Positions 25,420-34,381 of a stretch of 64,000 bases of DNA are shown piece by piece; position 1 is the first letter of the stretch, and each line of letters begins with the position of its first letter. The position numbers and the translations under genes were made by a program. Below the pieces are notes generated by a model. The model saw nothing but the letters and a program-made list of their open reading frames with translations, was not told where the DNA came from and ran no database searches. The DNA is from NVTR01 sp965237505 (lineage in GTDB: Bacteria > Pseudomonadota > Alphaproteobacteria > Rhodobacterales > Rhodobacteraceae): contig CBDEFR010000009.1 in NCBI GenBank assembly GCA_965237505.1, positions 1 through 64,000 on the forward strand, in the 5' to 3' direction.

Positions 25420-26708
25420 GTCCGCGCCTCGAACACCGAAATTCCACCGACCCATGTGCCGATAACTTTGCCCTGCATGCGCTGTCCGTCAAACGGGGTG
25501 TTCTTGGATTTGGATTGCAGTTTGAATCGGTCCAGCACGAACGGCGCGTCCGGATCAAACAGGACCAGATCGCCTGGCGCTCCCGGCATCAGGCGTCCGG
25601 TGTCCAGCCCCAGCCTTTTGGACGGGTTCAACGACATGGCGCGGAACAGTTGCGCCAGGCTTAGCGCCCCGGCGTGGTAGAGCCGAAGTGCAGCAGGCAG
25701 CAGCGTTTCCAGAGCGACTGCCCCACTGGCGGCCTCTTCAAAGGGCAGGCGCTTGCTTTCTTCGTCTTGCGGTGTGTGCATCGACGAAATGATGTCGATC
25801 AGGCCGCTGGCGACGGCCTGCACCATCGATGTGCGGTCGTCTTCCGATCTCAGCGGCGGCTTGACTTTGAAAAATGTCCGGAAGTCGCCGACGTCGAGCT
25901 CGTTTAATGTCAGGTGGTGGATGCTTATTCCTGCGGTCACGTCCATGCCGCTGGCTTTGGCACGCTCCAGACGCGGCAAAGAGCGGGCGGTTGTGATCTG
26001 ATCCGCGTGATAGCGGGCATCGGTCAATTCCACCAGCGCAAGGTCACGGTCGAGCCCCATGCATTCGGCCATTGGCGGCACCGCTGCAAGCCCGCGAAGC
26101 GAAGCGAACTTGCTAGACGTCACCGCAGCGCCGCGGCTAAGGTCGGGATCCTGCGGGTGGCCAATGACCAAGGCACCTAGTGACCGCGCATAGGTCAGGC
26201 AGCGCGCAAGCACTTTGCTGTTGGCAACCACGTTGTCGCAATCGGTGAATGCGGCGGCACCGGCGTCAAGCATAAAGCCGATCTCGACCATCTGGCGCCC
26301 CTGCCGCCCGCGCGTAAGTGCCGACATCGGGAGCACTCGGACCGGGGCAGCCTGATTTGCGCGCCGGGTGACGAATTCGAGCGTTTCGGGGTTGTCGATG
26401 GCAGGTGTGGTGTCAGGACGGGTGACCATTGTGGTGACGCCACCGGCCGCGGCGGCCTGCCCGGCGGAGCGAAAACTTTCCTTGTGGCGTTCACCTGGCT
26501 CGGAGACTTTGACACCAATGTCCACGATCCCTGGCGCCAGGCATTTCCCGGCGCAATCGACGGTGTTTCGCGCGCGAAACGTTGCTTCAAGTTTTAGCTT
26601 TTCCGGAAAGATTTCCTTAATCTTTCCGTCCTCAACCAGCAGCGCACCGCTAAGTTCGGTTCCGGCCTCGGGGTCGATCAGGCGGGCGTTGGTGAAGAGT
26701 GTGGTCAC
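25416..26708 (-). CDS. Dihydroorotase-like protein lacking the metal-binding HxH (PyrC-prime type)
   Basis: A 430-residue amidohydrolase-fold protein next to pyrB. Where active dihydroorotases have DxHxH it reads VDIGVKVSEPGERHKESF; the later His/Asp ligands are also changed (GHPQDPDLS, YHADQITTA, SSMHTPQDEESK). This matches the catalytically inactive PyrC-prime subunits known from Pseudomonas, which are needed for the structure of aspartate carbamoyltransferase. Thus the real dihydroorotase should be elsewhere. The GTG at 26708 overlaps the DUF4268 stop by four bases (GTGA). Catalytic inactivity is inferred from residues. Confidence 0.85.
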   Translation of the reverse strand: MTTLFTNARLIDPEAGTELSGALLVEDGKIKEIFPEKLKLEATFRARNTVDCAGKCLAPGIVDIGVKVSEPGERHKESFRSAGQAAAAGGVTTMVTRPDTTPAIDNPETLEFVTRRANQAAPVRVLPMSALTRGRQGRQMVEIGFMLDAGAAAFTDCDNVVANSKVLARCLTYARSLGALVIGHPQDPDLSRGAAVTSSKFASLRGLAAVPPMAECMGLDRDLALVELTDARYHADQITTARSLPRLERAKASGMDVTAGISIHHLTLNELDVGDFRTFFKVKPPLRSEDDRTSMVQAVASGLIDIISSMHTPQDEESKRLPFEEAASGAVALETLLPAALRLYHAGALSLAQLFRAMSLNPSKRLGLDTGRLMPGAPGDLVLFDPDAPFVLDRFKLQSKSKNTPFDGQRMQGKVIGTWVGGISVFEART

Positions 26709-27670
26709 GCAAGCCTCTTCACATATGGCCCGAAAACCTTGTGAATTTCCGACGCCGTGTCGATTAGCCATTTGTGCTGGCGCTGCCAATCATTTTTAGC
26801 ATTGGGGTCGGCCCCCTCAAGCATCACGGCAACGCGGCAGTCGTTTTTATCAGGAAGTTCCTGCCAATCAAGTTCGAGCTTTAGCAAACTGGCAATTTCA
26901 TCCCTTTGTTCCCAAAGAATCTGAAAGCGCTCTTTAGCGTTTGGTCCGCCTAGATAGACTTCTGCTCTGATCCAATTCTCGCGTGTGTGCATCGCCATAC
27001 CCAGCAGGACGCCTGATTTGCCAATTCCATGTGAAATCCAAGATTGAGGTTGGGCGGTGACAGGCGTGAGTGGATCACCAGTTTCACTCAATTGTTTTTC
27101 GACGGCGTCCCAATAATCCCGTTGCATTTTACGCGTTGGTGTCAAATTACCAAGGGCCGCTTTTGTCCTTGCCTTTTCCGCCCTGCTCCAACCGTTTGGT
27201 TTGGATACTATGTTAAATCTTGGAGCGGGTTCGCTATCACCAATCGTCCAAAATTCGATTTCAAGGACAAAAGCCTGAAATGACGGATCAGTCAGTTGGT
27301 TCAAATAGCTTATAGCAGCCGCATGATCCTCGCGGATTTTTTCCGCAACCCAAATAAGAACCAAAGCGTCTTTACCAGCCGCGTAAGTTAGGATTTGTCC
27401 CAAATGACCGTGGTCGGTTGGGCCATATTGGTTTTCTATGACAACCGTTCTTTCCGGGTGGACTGTTTCACGGCAAATAATGTCGGCTATGAATTCGCCT
27501 ACCCTTACTTCTTCGTCAATTCTTTCGAGCCAATCGGGTGATTGCCCCAAAGATTCTGAAAGCAGACTCAGTCCTTCATCTGAAGCAAGCCACGGCGTAT
27601 AGTCCTTTGCTTCAAATCTCAGCACTTGTTTTGCGGACTCAATCCTTTCGAGTTTGGCCAATTTTGTCAT
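26705..27670 (-). CDS. DUF4268 domain protein, probable PD-(D/E)xK-like nuclease fold
   Basis: A 321-residue protein. The N-terminal half (about 55-110) has the pattern VGEFIADIICRE ... VVIENQYGPTDHGHLGQILTY, with Asp63, Glu79 and Gln81 placed like a D-ExQ restriction-nuclease core. The C-terminal DUF4268 part (about 195-315) includes GVLLGMAMHTRENWIRAEVYLGG. Such genes often travel with restriction or defence loci; no partner is visible here. It sits between pyrB and the dihydroorotase homologue, overlapping both by four bases, and its base composition is visibly more AT-rich than its neighbours. Horizontal acquisition into the operon is likely. Enzyme activity is inference. Confidence 0.85.
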   Translation of the reverse strand: MTKLAKLERIESAKQVLRFEAKDYTPWLASDEGLSLLSESLGQSPDWLERIDEEVRVGEFIADIICRETVHPERTVVIENQYGPTDHGHLGQILTYAAGKDALVLIWVAEKIREDHAAAISYLNQLTDPSFQAFVLEIEFWTIGDSEPAPRFNIVSKPNGWSRAEKARTKAALGNLTPTRKMQRDYWDAVEKQLSETGDPLTPVTAQPQSWISHGIGKSGVLLGMAMHTRENWIRAEVYLGGPNAKERFQILWEQRDEIASLLKLELDWQELPDKNDCRVAVMLEGADPNAKNDWQRQHKWLIDTASEIHKVFGPYVKRLA

Positions 27671-28620
27671 TCCATCACCCCTTTCGGTTCCCCAGCCTGC
27701 AAATTCCGCGCCAGCAGCTCCATCACCGCCATCCGCACCGCGACGCCCATTTCCACCTGTTCCTGAATGACCGAGCGGTGGATGTCGTCGGCCAGCGTGC
27801 CGTCGATTTCGACGCCCCGGTTCATCGGGCCGGGGTGCATGACGATGGCGTCGTTTTTTGCGTATGCCAGCTTTTGCGCGTCCAGCCCGAAACGGTGGTA
27901 ATATTCCCGCGTAGACGGGATGAATGCGCCGTCCATGCGCTCTTTCTGCAGACGCAGCATCATGACAACGTCGGCGCCGCGCAAGCCTTCGGACATGTTG
28001 TCGAAAACCTCGACCCCCCAGTCAGCCACCCCCGCCGGCATCAGTGTCGGCGGGCCGATCAGGCGGATGCGGTTTTCCATTTTGCCCAACAGGTGGATGT
28101 TGGAACGGGCCACGCGGGAATGGGCGATGTCACCACAGATCGCAATTGTCAGCCGGTGCAGACGGCCCTTTTCGCGCCTGATGGTCAGCGAGTCCAGCAG
28201 CGCCTGCGTGGGATGTTCGTGCGCCCCGTCGCCGGCATTCAAAACCGCACAATTCACCTTTTCAGCCAGCAAGTTCACCGCGCCGGACTGCGGATGCCGG
28301 ACCACCAGCAGATCAGGGTGCATGGCGTTCAGCGTCAGGGCAGTGTCGATCAGGGTTTCGCCCTTCTTGATCGAGCTCGCCTGCATCGCCATGTTCATCA
28401 CGTTTGCGCCAAGACGTTTGCCGGCAATCTCAAAGCTTGCCTGGGTCCGGGTTGAGTTTTCAAAGAACATATTGATTTGGGTAAGCCCCGCGAGAATTTT
28501 TTCGTGCCCGCCGCCGGCACGGTTTTGCTCGGCGTATTTGTCGGCCAGATCAAGTATTGTGCGAATGTCGTCGGGTTGAAGCTCGGCAATGCCCAAAAGG
28601 TGCTTCTGTCGGAATGTCAT
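27667..28620 (-). CDS. pyrB: Aspartate carbamoyltransferase catalytic subunit
   Basis: A 317-residue enzyme joining carbamoyl phosphate to aspartate in pyrimidine synthesis. Carbamoyl-phosphate binding is seen in FENSTRTQASFE, the HPTQALLD motif in GDGAHEHPTQALLDSL, and the aspartate loop in MMLRLQKER and HPGPMNRGVEID. It is the first gene of a minus-strand run with DUF4268, the PyrC-prime homologue, plsY and DUF805. Its stop overlaps the DUF4268 start (ATGA). The 205-bp gap to the divergent glycosylase gene must hold the promoters. Confidence 0.96.
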   Translation of the reverse strand: MTFRQKHLLGIAELQPDDIRTILDLADKYAEQNRAGGGHEKILAGLTQINMFFENSTRTQASFEIAGKRLGANVMNMAMQASSIKKGETLIDTALTLNAMHPDLLVVRHPQSGAVNLLAEKVNCAVLNAGDGAHEHPTQALLDSLTIRREKGRLHRLTIAICGDIAHSRVARSNIHLLGKMENRIRLIGPPTLMPAGVADWGVEVFDNMSEGLRGADVVMMLRLQKERMDGAFIPSTREYYHRFGLDAQKLAYAKNDAIVMHPGPMNRGVEIDGTLADDIHRSVIQEQVEMGVAVRMAVMELLARNLQAGEPKGVME

Positions 28621-28825
28621 GACGCCCCGGTCCCCGATTTTTCAGGCTTATAAGGGGCATGGCGAAGTCGGGCAAGGCCGCGCGCATGTATTTCGTTGAT
28701 CTGCGGCAGCGGCTCGATTTTTCTGCGAAAATCGGAATAATCGGGCTCCGGCGGGGATATCTTGGCAAGAAAGAAGCGCAATGATTTAGGTTTGATGTCG
28801 TCGCATCGAGGTCTAGTTTGGGGGC

Positions 28826-29620
28826 ATGGAATCGGCGATGAAATTTCACCACGCCAAAGCGCAGCTCGAATGGCAAGTCGAGCTTGGTGCGAACGAGGCA
28901 ATCGGTGACGTGCCGGTGAACCGGTATGACTTGCCGGATCGCCAGCCGAAACGCTTGCTGGCGAGCGCAATCACTGAAAAAGTGATTCCGCAAGCCAGAT
29001 CAGGCGATGTGGGTACGGACGCGACTGTGCTGGCGGATCAGATGGCTGCTGAAGCCGAAGATCTGGCCCGGTTGCGCAGTGTGGTTGAAAGCTTTGAGCT
29101 TTGCGAATTGAAGCGCGGCGCGAAAACGACTGTGTTTGCCGATGGCAACCCGGCAGCGCGGGTCATGATCATCGGCGAGGCACCTGGGCGGGACGAGGAT
29201 ATTCAGGGCTTGCCTTTCGTGGGCCGCGCCGGACAGTTGCTTGACAAGATGTTCGCGGCGATCGGGCTGGCGCGGGATTCAGCTGAAGCCGCGGCCTCGG
29301 TCTACATCACCAACATTCTGCCGTGGCGGCCGCCGCTGAACCGCGACCCACAGCCTGATGAGATTGCCATGCTGCTGCCATTTGTGAAACGGCATGTGGA
29401 ATTGGCGCAGCCAGAGTTCTTGGTATTGATGGGAAATGTTTCATGCCAGGCGCTGTTGGGACGCAAGGGAATTACCCGGCTGCGCGGGAATTGGACCACG
29501 GCCTTGAACTTGTCGGCGCTGCCGATGTTTCATCCAGCCTATCTATTGCGCAATCCGGCCGCCAAGCGTGAAGCGTGGCATGATTTGCTGATGCTTCAGG
29601 CCAGGTTGCGGGGCGGGTGA
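28826..29620 (+). CDS. Uracil-DNA glycosylase superfamily protein (family 4/5-like)
   Basis: A 264-residue protein whose C-terminal two-thirds (about 85-260) is a UDG fold. Motif A is GEAPGRDEDIQGLPFVGRAG and motif B is ALPMFHPAYLLRN. Family 4 enzymes carry four Cys for a 4Fe-4S cluster; here only two Cys are present (ELCELKRG and NVSCQALLG), and the usual KCRPP reads PWRPP, so the cluster may be absent. Similar proteins are common in related bacteria. It presumably removes uracil from DNA. Its stop overlaps the moaB start. Confidence 0.85.
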   Translation: MESAMKFHHAKAQLEWQVELGANEAIGDVPVNRYDLPDRQPKRLLASAITEKVIPQARSGDVGTDATVLADQMAAEAEDLARLRSVVESFELCELKRGAKTTVFADGNPAARVMIIGEAPGRDEDIQGLPFVGRAGQLLDKMFAAIGLARDSAEAAASVYITNILPWRPPLNRDPQPDEIAMLLPFVKRHVELAQPEFLVLMGNVSCQALLGRKGITRLRGNWTTALNLSALPMFHPAYLLRNPAAKREAWHDLLMLQARLRGG

Positions 29621-30162
29621 TGCCTGATATCGACGACAGCAAAGATTTCATTCCGGTTCGCATTGCGGTGCTGACGGTTTCGGACAGCCGCAGCCTGGAC
29701 GACGACAAGTCTGGCCGGATACTTGCCGAGCGGATTGAGACCGCAGGGCACCAACTGGCAGCGCGAATGATTGTGCGCGACGTGCGTGAAAAGATTGCTG
29801 ACCAGCTTCGCGCGTGGTGCGCCGACCCTGACATTGACGTGGTAATTTCCACCGGTGGTACCGGGCTGACCGGGCGCGATGTCACCGTTGAAGCGCATCG
29901 GGATGTCTATGAGAAGGAGATCGAGGCATTCGGTACGGTTTTCACCATCATTTCGATGAACAAGATCGGCACGTCGGCGGTGCAAAGCCGGGCCACCGGC
30001 GGGGTGGCGGACGGGACTTATCTGTTTGCCTTGCCCGGCAGCCCTGGGGCCTGCAAGGACGCCTGGGATGAGATTTTGCGCTGGCAGCTAGATTTCCGCC
30101 ACCGGCCCTGCAATTTTGTCGAGATCTTGCCGAGACTGGACGAGGATCAGCGGCGGAAATAG
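29620..30162 (+). CDS. moaB: Molybdenum cofactor biosynthesis protein B
   Basis: A 180-residue MoaB/MogA-type protein that adenylates molybdopterin or otherwise acts in cofactor assembly. Signatures: VLTVSDSRSLDDDKSG, VVISTGGTGLTGRDVT and ALPGSPGACKDAW. ATG 29620 shares its A with the stop of the preceding gene. A decayed tail of a second moaB lies at about 36464-36635. Confidence 0.95.
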   Translation: MPDIDDSKDFIPVRIAVLTVSDSRSLDDDKSGRILAERIETAGHQLAARMIVRDVREKIADQLRAWCADPDIDVVISTGGTGLTGRDVTVEAHRDVYEKEIEAFGTVFTIISMNKIGTSAVQSRATGGVADGTYLFALPGSPGACKDAWDEILRWQLDFRHRPCNFVEILPRLDEDQRRK

Positions 30163-30176
30163 TGCCGTGATCGGTT

Positions 30177-30388
30177 CTAGTCGATTTTCTTGTCGGCATA
30201 CTGGCGGTAAAAGGCCCGATCGGCGGCTTTGCGGCTGTTCCCCATGTCGGCAAGACGCTCGGCGTCGGCCTCTTTCAGGGCGCGATACTGGCGGTACGCG
30301 GCGTCCAAGTGCAGCAACCAGCGCGCGGAGAAAAGCGGGTGGCGCGGGGTCGGGCGGTTGCGGTTTTGGTGATCGCGGTCATTGTCAT
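30177..30388 (-). pseudogene. Possible frameshifted small DUF1127-like protein gene
   Basis: On the minus strand the region up to about 30325 reads LDAAYRQYRALKEADAERLA, then DMGNSRKAADRAFYRQ and a basic end YADKKID. That shape is similar to short DUF1127/YjiS-like proteins of this order. The only nearby starts (ATG at 30388 and 30382) are in another frame (MTMTAITKTATARPRATRF), so an indel near 30340 seems to separate start and domain. It could also be an intact gene with an unrecognised start. Low certainty. Confidence 0.4.
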
Positions 30389-30451
30389 GGTGTATGCTCC
30401 TGATATTGTCAGCCTGACTACAGCGTGATCACAGAGCCGAATTATTGATAT

Positions 30452-30510
30452 CGGGCAGATGTCCCGGTTATGGTGAAAAAGCGGAATAAGTATCGGGACA
30501 TCTGTCCCGG
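30452..30510 (+). promoter_or_regulatory. Paired dyad repeats upstream of the hydrolase-LuxR regulator gene
   Basis: CGGGACATCTGTCCCGG (30494-30510) is a near-perfect palindrome. An inverted, one-base-shorter copy, CGGGCAGATGTCCCGG, lies at 30452-30467. Together they sit 17-75 bp in front of ATG 30527. They look like a paired operator, possibly for the LuxR-type regulator itself. As the gene is now destroyed, the sites may be relics. Confidence 0.5.
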
Positions 30511-31739
30511 ACAGGGCAGTCGGTGCATGAAATCAGTTCAGTTCGCAAAATCAGATGATGGCACCTCCCTGGCCTGGATGCGGTCCGGAACCGGGCCTGG
30601 CTTGTTCAAAGCTGCCAACTGGATAACCCATCTGGAATATGACGACGAAAGCCCGATCTGGTCCCATTGGGTCGACTTTCTGGAAACCAATTTCGACTAT
30701 GTCCGCTTTGATGAACGCGGCTGTGGTTTGTCAGACACGGATCTACGGAATCTCGGCCTTGAAAAATGGGTCGAGGATATTGCCGCAGTCGTCGAGGCAT
30801 CGAAAATTACAAAACCGTTTTTCCCGTTAGGGATTTCACAGAGCGCGGCCACTGCAATAGGCTATGCCGTGCGGCATCCGGGGAACGTGGCGGGGTTGAT
30901 CTGTATCGGCGGCTATGCGCGGCGATGCGCGGCGATCCCGGGGCGCGCGCGCTGATCAAGGGCATGAGCGAAGTGTTTCGCCACGGCTGGGGCGCAGACA
31001 ACCCTGAGTTCAAGGATATCTATACCGCCAGTTTCGTGCCGGGCGGAAATGACGAACAGCGGCGCTGGTTTCACGATCCAGACCGTGTGAAAACTCTGGG
31101 TGGCGGGGATGGAGGTTTGTGTCACCATGATTTGCCGCGATCCCACGTAGTCCGGCGGTTTGGCGCCGGTAGCCCCGCGGAAGAGGCTCCGGGCCTCCGT
31201 GGATCGATGTGGGGCGCTTGATTTGGGCCAGACTCCCGTCTCACGCCCTCGCGGCGGCGATCAAGGCGGGAACACCTACCAGAGAGATCGCGCGGCGGAT
31301 GTTGTAAGCCAGCGCCGTGATGCTGAACTCGCCGCGCACGTTCTCCAGCCGCCGGGTCAGGAAGGCACCCTGGCCCATCCATTGTTTGATTGAGCCGAAG
31401 GGATGCTCGACGCTTTCACGGCGCGCATCGAGCAGCTCCGGGCGGGCCGCCAATCGTTCTGCCATGCGCTCCAGGATCGCTTCGTCGACATAGCGCAGGA
31501 CCCAACGGAAGGCGCTTTTCGTACACTTCGACTTGAGTTGGCACTCCTTGCACGCGGCGCGATTGGCGTAACTGGCGAAGATGAGATCGCGGCGCTTGCG
31601 CTTGCTGTGTAGCGCCAGGCGTTGGCCGTCGGGGCAGATGTAAATGTCCTCGCCGCCGTCATAGCGGAAGCGTTCCTTGGGAAAGAGCCCCTGGCTCACC
31701 GTTGATCCGCGCTGGGGCTTGGGCACATGCGGCATGACG

Positions 31740-33142
31740 TGTCGAGAACATTCTGAGTTGACCGTTTATGTACCATATGAGTTGACCGCTTCTGTTGCGG
31801 TTTCTGGCCCTGTGGGGAAGTGGTCGGTCGCGGAGCGGCTGTCCACTTGTCCACAGGGCGCCGGTCGGTCGCGTCGAAGCGGGTCACGCGGCCTCGCGGG
31901 TTTGGCTGTCGATCGGTTGGCCATCGGCGTGGTATCGCGCCAGACATCGCGGTCCATGGAAGACGGCCATTGTGCCGTCGGGGTATTCGTGGACGCGGAC
32001 CCTGGCCTTGACGTAATGGCGGCGGTGGCGGCCGGCGGGGATCTGAAGTGCCAGGCGCTTGTAGCGCACCGTGTTGTCGTTTGAGACGGTGCGTTCCTCG
32101 TGGATGCACAGGATGTCGTCGAGCGCGCCGGTGAAGGGGACGAAGGCGGTGCCCCGGTCCTCGGCCGGGGTCGCGAAGCGGGCGTTGTGTTGTGGCAGGA
32201 AGACCTCCTTGAGGAAGCGGTTGGCCTCGACCATGTCGGTGATGCCGGCGAGCCTGAGTTCCTGGGGCAGGCGCTTCTGCAAGGTGCCGAACATGCGCTC
32301 CGAGCGCCCCCTTGCCTCGGGCGAGTAGGCCGGGATCAGCTCGATGCCGAGCTGCGCCAGGGCGCGGCCGACCTGGATCGGGGTGTCCTTGTCCACCTTG
32401 CCGCCGGCCTCGGGCGTGTTCCAGTAGTGGCTGGCGCGGTCGGCGTAGAGCGAGCAGAACAGGCCCTTGGCCCGGATCGCCTCGGACACCCCCTGGAAGC
32501 TCGACATGGTGCCCTCTTCGGCGACGAAGAAGGCCGAGTAGATATCGCTGGTCGCATCGTCCATGGTGACGATCAGGTCCCACCATCGACCGGGGACCCA
32601 CTCGTGGCTCGAGCCGTCCTGGTGCAACATCATGCCGGGCAAGGCACGGCGCGGCCGCTTGCGCCGGTGCGCCCCACGCCTGGGCGCCGCGCGCCTGCGC
32701 CCATGGGCTTGCAAGCTCAGCCGCAGCCAGTTGTAGCTGCGCTTGAAGCCGTGATCGGCCACCAGCTTCTCGTGGAAGTGCTTGGCCGTGAAGTCCCAGT
32801 AGCGGGTGTCGAACAACTCCAGCACCCGCGCCACCTCGTCCACCGGCGCGCGCCGCGCCGAGAGGCGGCCCAGGCGGCGGTCGTAGAGACCGTCGGCTCC
32901 CTCCGCCTCGTAGCGGTCGCGCCAGCGCCGGAAGGTGCGCTCCGAGACACCCAGAACCTCCGCCGCCTCCGCCTGGCTCAAGCCACCCCGATGGGTGCAC
33001 CCGTAAACCTCCTCGAACTTCATCAATCTCAGTCCCTGTACCTGCTCCGTCCGACGCATAGCCTCCCTCCATGGCTTGGAGGCGTTCTAAAACCGGACAG
33101 ATCATCTGGTACATAAACCGGACATATCGCGTGTTACCGACA
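31740..33142 (-). mobile_element. IS1202/ISNCY-type insertion sequence, copy B, complete (1403 bp)
   Basis: The ends are TGTCGAGAACA and TGTTACCGACA, and a perfect 17-bp target duplication (GCACATGCGGCATGACG) lies at 31723-31739 and 33143-33159. It is inserted in the IS1182-family transposase. Copy A at 344-2966 differs by a few substitutions, a two-base loss and a one-base gain. Confidence 0.95.
31884..33059 (-). CDS. IS1202/ISNCY-type transposase, intact
   Basis: A 391-residue DDE/integrase-like transposase. It has an N-terminal helix-turn-helix (SQAEAAEVLGVSERTFRRWR, about residues 24-43), a catalytic core with LPGMMLHQDGSSHEW and VTMDDATSDIYSAFF, LYADRASHYWNTPEAGGKVD and YSPEARGRSERMFGTLQ, and a C-terminal beta domain ending TREAA. 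The frame is complete, so this copy may be active and able to move copy A. Confidence 0.93.
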   Translation of the reverse strand: MRRTEQVQGLRLMKFEEVYGCTHRGGLSQAEAAEVLGVSERTFRRWRDRYEAEGADGLYDRRLGRLSARRAPVDEVARVLELFDTRYWDFTAKHFHEKLVADHGFKRSYNWLRLSLQAHGRRRAAPRRGAHRRKRPRRALPGMMLHQDGSSHEWVPGRWWDLIVTMDDATSDIYSAFFVAEEGTMSSFQGVSEAIRAKGLFCSLYADRASHYWNTPEAGGKVDKDTPIQVGRALAQLGIELIPAYSPEARGRSERMFGTLQKRLPQELRLAGITDMVEANRFLKEVFLPQHNARFATPAEDRGTAFVPFTGALDDILCIHEERTVSNDNTVRYKRLALQIPAGRHRRHYVKARVRVHEYPDGTMAVFHGPRCLARYHADGQPIDSQTREAA

Positions 33143-34381
33143 GCACATGCGGCATGACGCCGGCATTCTCGCAGGCCTCGATATCCTCGATCTTGAAGTA
33201 GCCCGCGTCGGCGACTGCGTCGATCCGATCGACGGCCAGGTTCCGACGGGCCGCCACCGCCTCTCGGCCAACAGACCGAGATCGCTGACCTTGCTATGGA
33301 CCTGCTGCTCGGCGATCAGTTTGTGCTTGGCGTCCACCGCGATCTGGATGTTGTAGCCGACACCGACCCGGGTCGCGGCGTGCATCGCCCGGCTGTCCGG
33401 ATCCGTCAAAGAGAGCTGGTCCTCGCCACTCGCAGCCAGCGCGTCGCGATGTTCCTCAAACCGCTCACGCCGCCCTTGGATCGCAGCGATCTTTTCCTGG
33501 ATGTTCTCCACTTCGCCGCCGCCGGTGCCGCTCTCGTCTTGCCCGTCGGCCTCGTCGAGCCGGTCGAGATAACGCGACAACCTCTCGTCGCTCTCGGCCA
33601 ACGCCTTCTCCAGCTTCGCTTTGGTAAAGTTCCGCTCCCGGCTGTTCACTGCCTTGATCCGAGTACCGTCGACTGCCACCAGCTCGCGCCCGAACAGCTC
33701 CAGTTCGCGGCATAGCCTCACGAACTCCCGAAACACCTGGCGGAACGCCGCCCGATTGATCCGCCGGAAATCGGCGATCGTCTTGAAGTCCGGCGACAAA
33801 CGCCGCAACAGCCAGATCACTTCGAGATTACGCTTGCTCTCGGCCTCCAGCCGACGGCTCGAACGTACCCGATTGAGATAACCGTATATGTAGAGCTTCA
33901 GCAGGTCCGCCGGATCGTAGCCGGGACGACCCGTCGCCTTCGGCGTGGCGCGCTCGAAACCAGCGACCGCCAGGTCCAAACCATCCACGAAAGCGTCGAT
34001 GAAACGGACCGGGTTATCCCGGCCCACGTAATCGTCCACTGCTTCCGGCAGAAGCAGAACCTGAGAGCGGTCAATGCCAAGAATGTGTCTCATGGCGGAC
34101 TCTAACATCGCCATGAGCCGGACGGAATCCCCCGCCACCCAGAGTTTTCACACGGTCTGGATCTGTTGGACAAAACGATAACACCGGATGTTGGCGCGGA
34201 CCTTTTGCTTGCGCGCGCCGAGGTTGATGTGACGGAGATTCTGGATCAGGTGACGGTGCCGACCCTGATCGTCCATGTGCGCGATGAGAAGATCATCCCG
34301 CTGTCGGAATCCGAGTTTCTGGCCCGCCGTATTCCCGGCGCAGAATTGCTGATCCTGGACGGCGACAGGCATATCATCCGA

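Larger units (their letters stand above)
31241..34093 (-). pseudogene. IS1182-family transposase, split and frameshifted
   Basis: The N-terminal part (34093 to about 33268) carries MRHILGIDRSQVLLLPEAVD, YDPADLLKLYIYGYLNRVRS and LVAVDGTRIKAVNSRERNFT (catalytic Asp). The C-terminal part (31739-31241) carries CKECQLKSKCTKSAFRWVLR and ESVEHPFGSIKQWMGQGAF (catalytic Glu). The IS1202/ISNCY-type element separates them. In addition one base is missing near 33268 (GAGAGGCGG where the family implies GAGACGGCGG), so the gene is dead regardless of the insertion. Confidence 0.88.
31078..34160 (-). mobile_element. IS1182-family insertion sequence carrying an IS1202/ISNCY-type element
   Basis: It is bounded by perfect 31-bp terminal inverted repeats (31078-31108 and 34130-34160), beginning CCAGACCGTGTG. 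Flanking AT dinucleotides (31076-31077 and 34161-34162) are the only possible target duplication. Without the nested element and its 17-bp duplication it is about 1663 bp, normal for the family. Confidence 0.9.

Noticed and set aside
24817..25558. N-terminal extension that would fuse a plsY-overlapping frame to the DUF805 protein
   Set aside because: The extension runs over plsY in another frame; the DUF805 domain begins normally at MGLSEAIRS.
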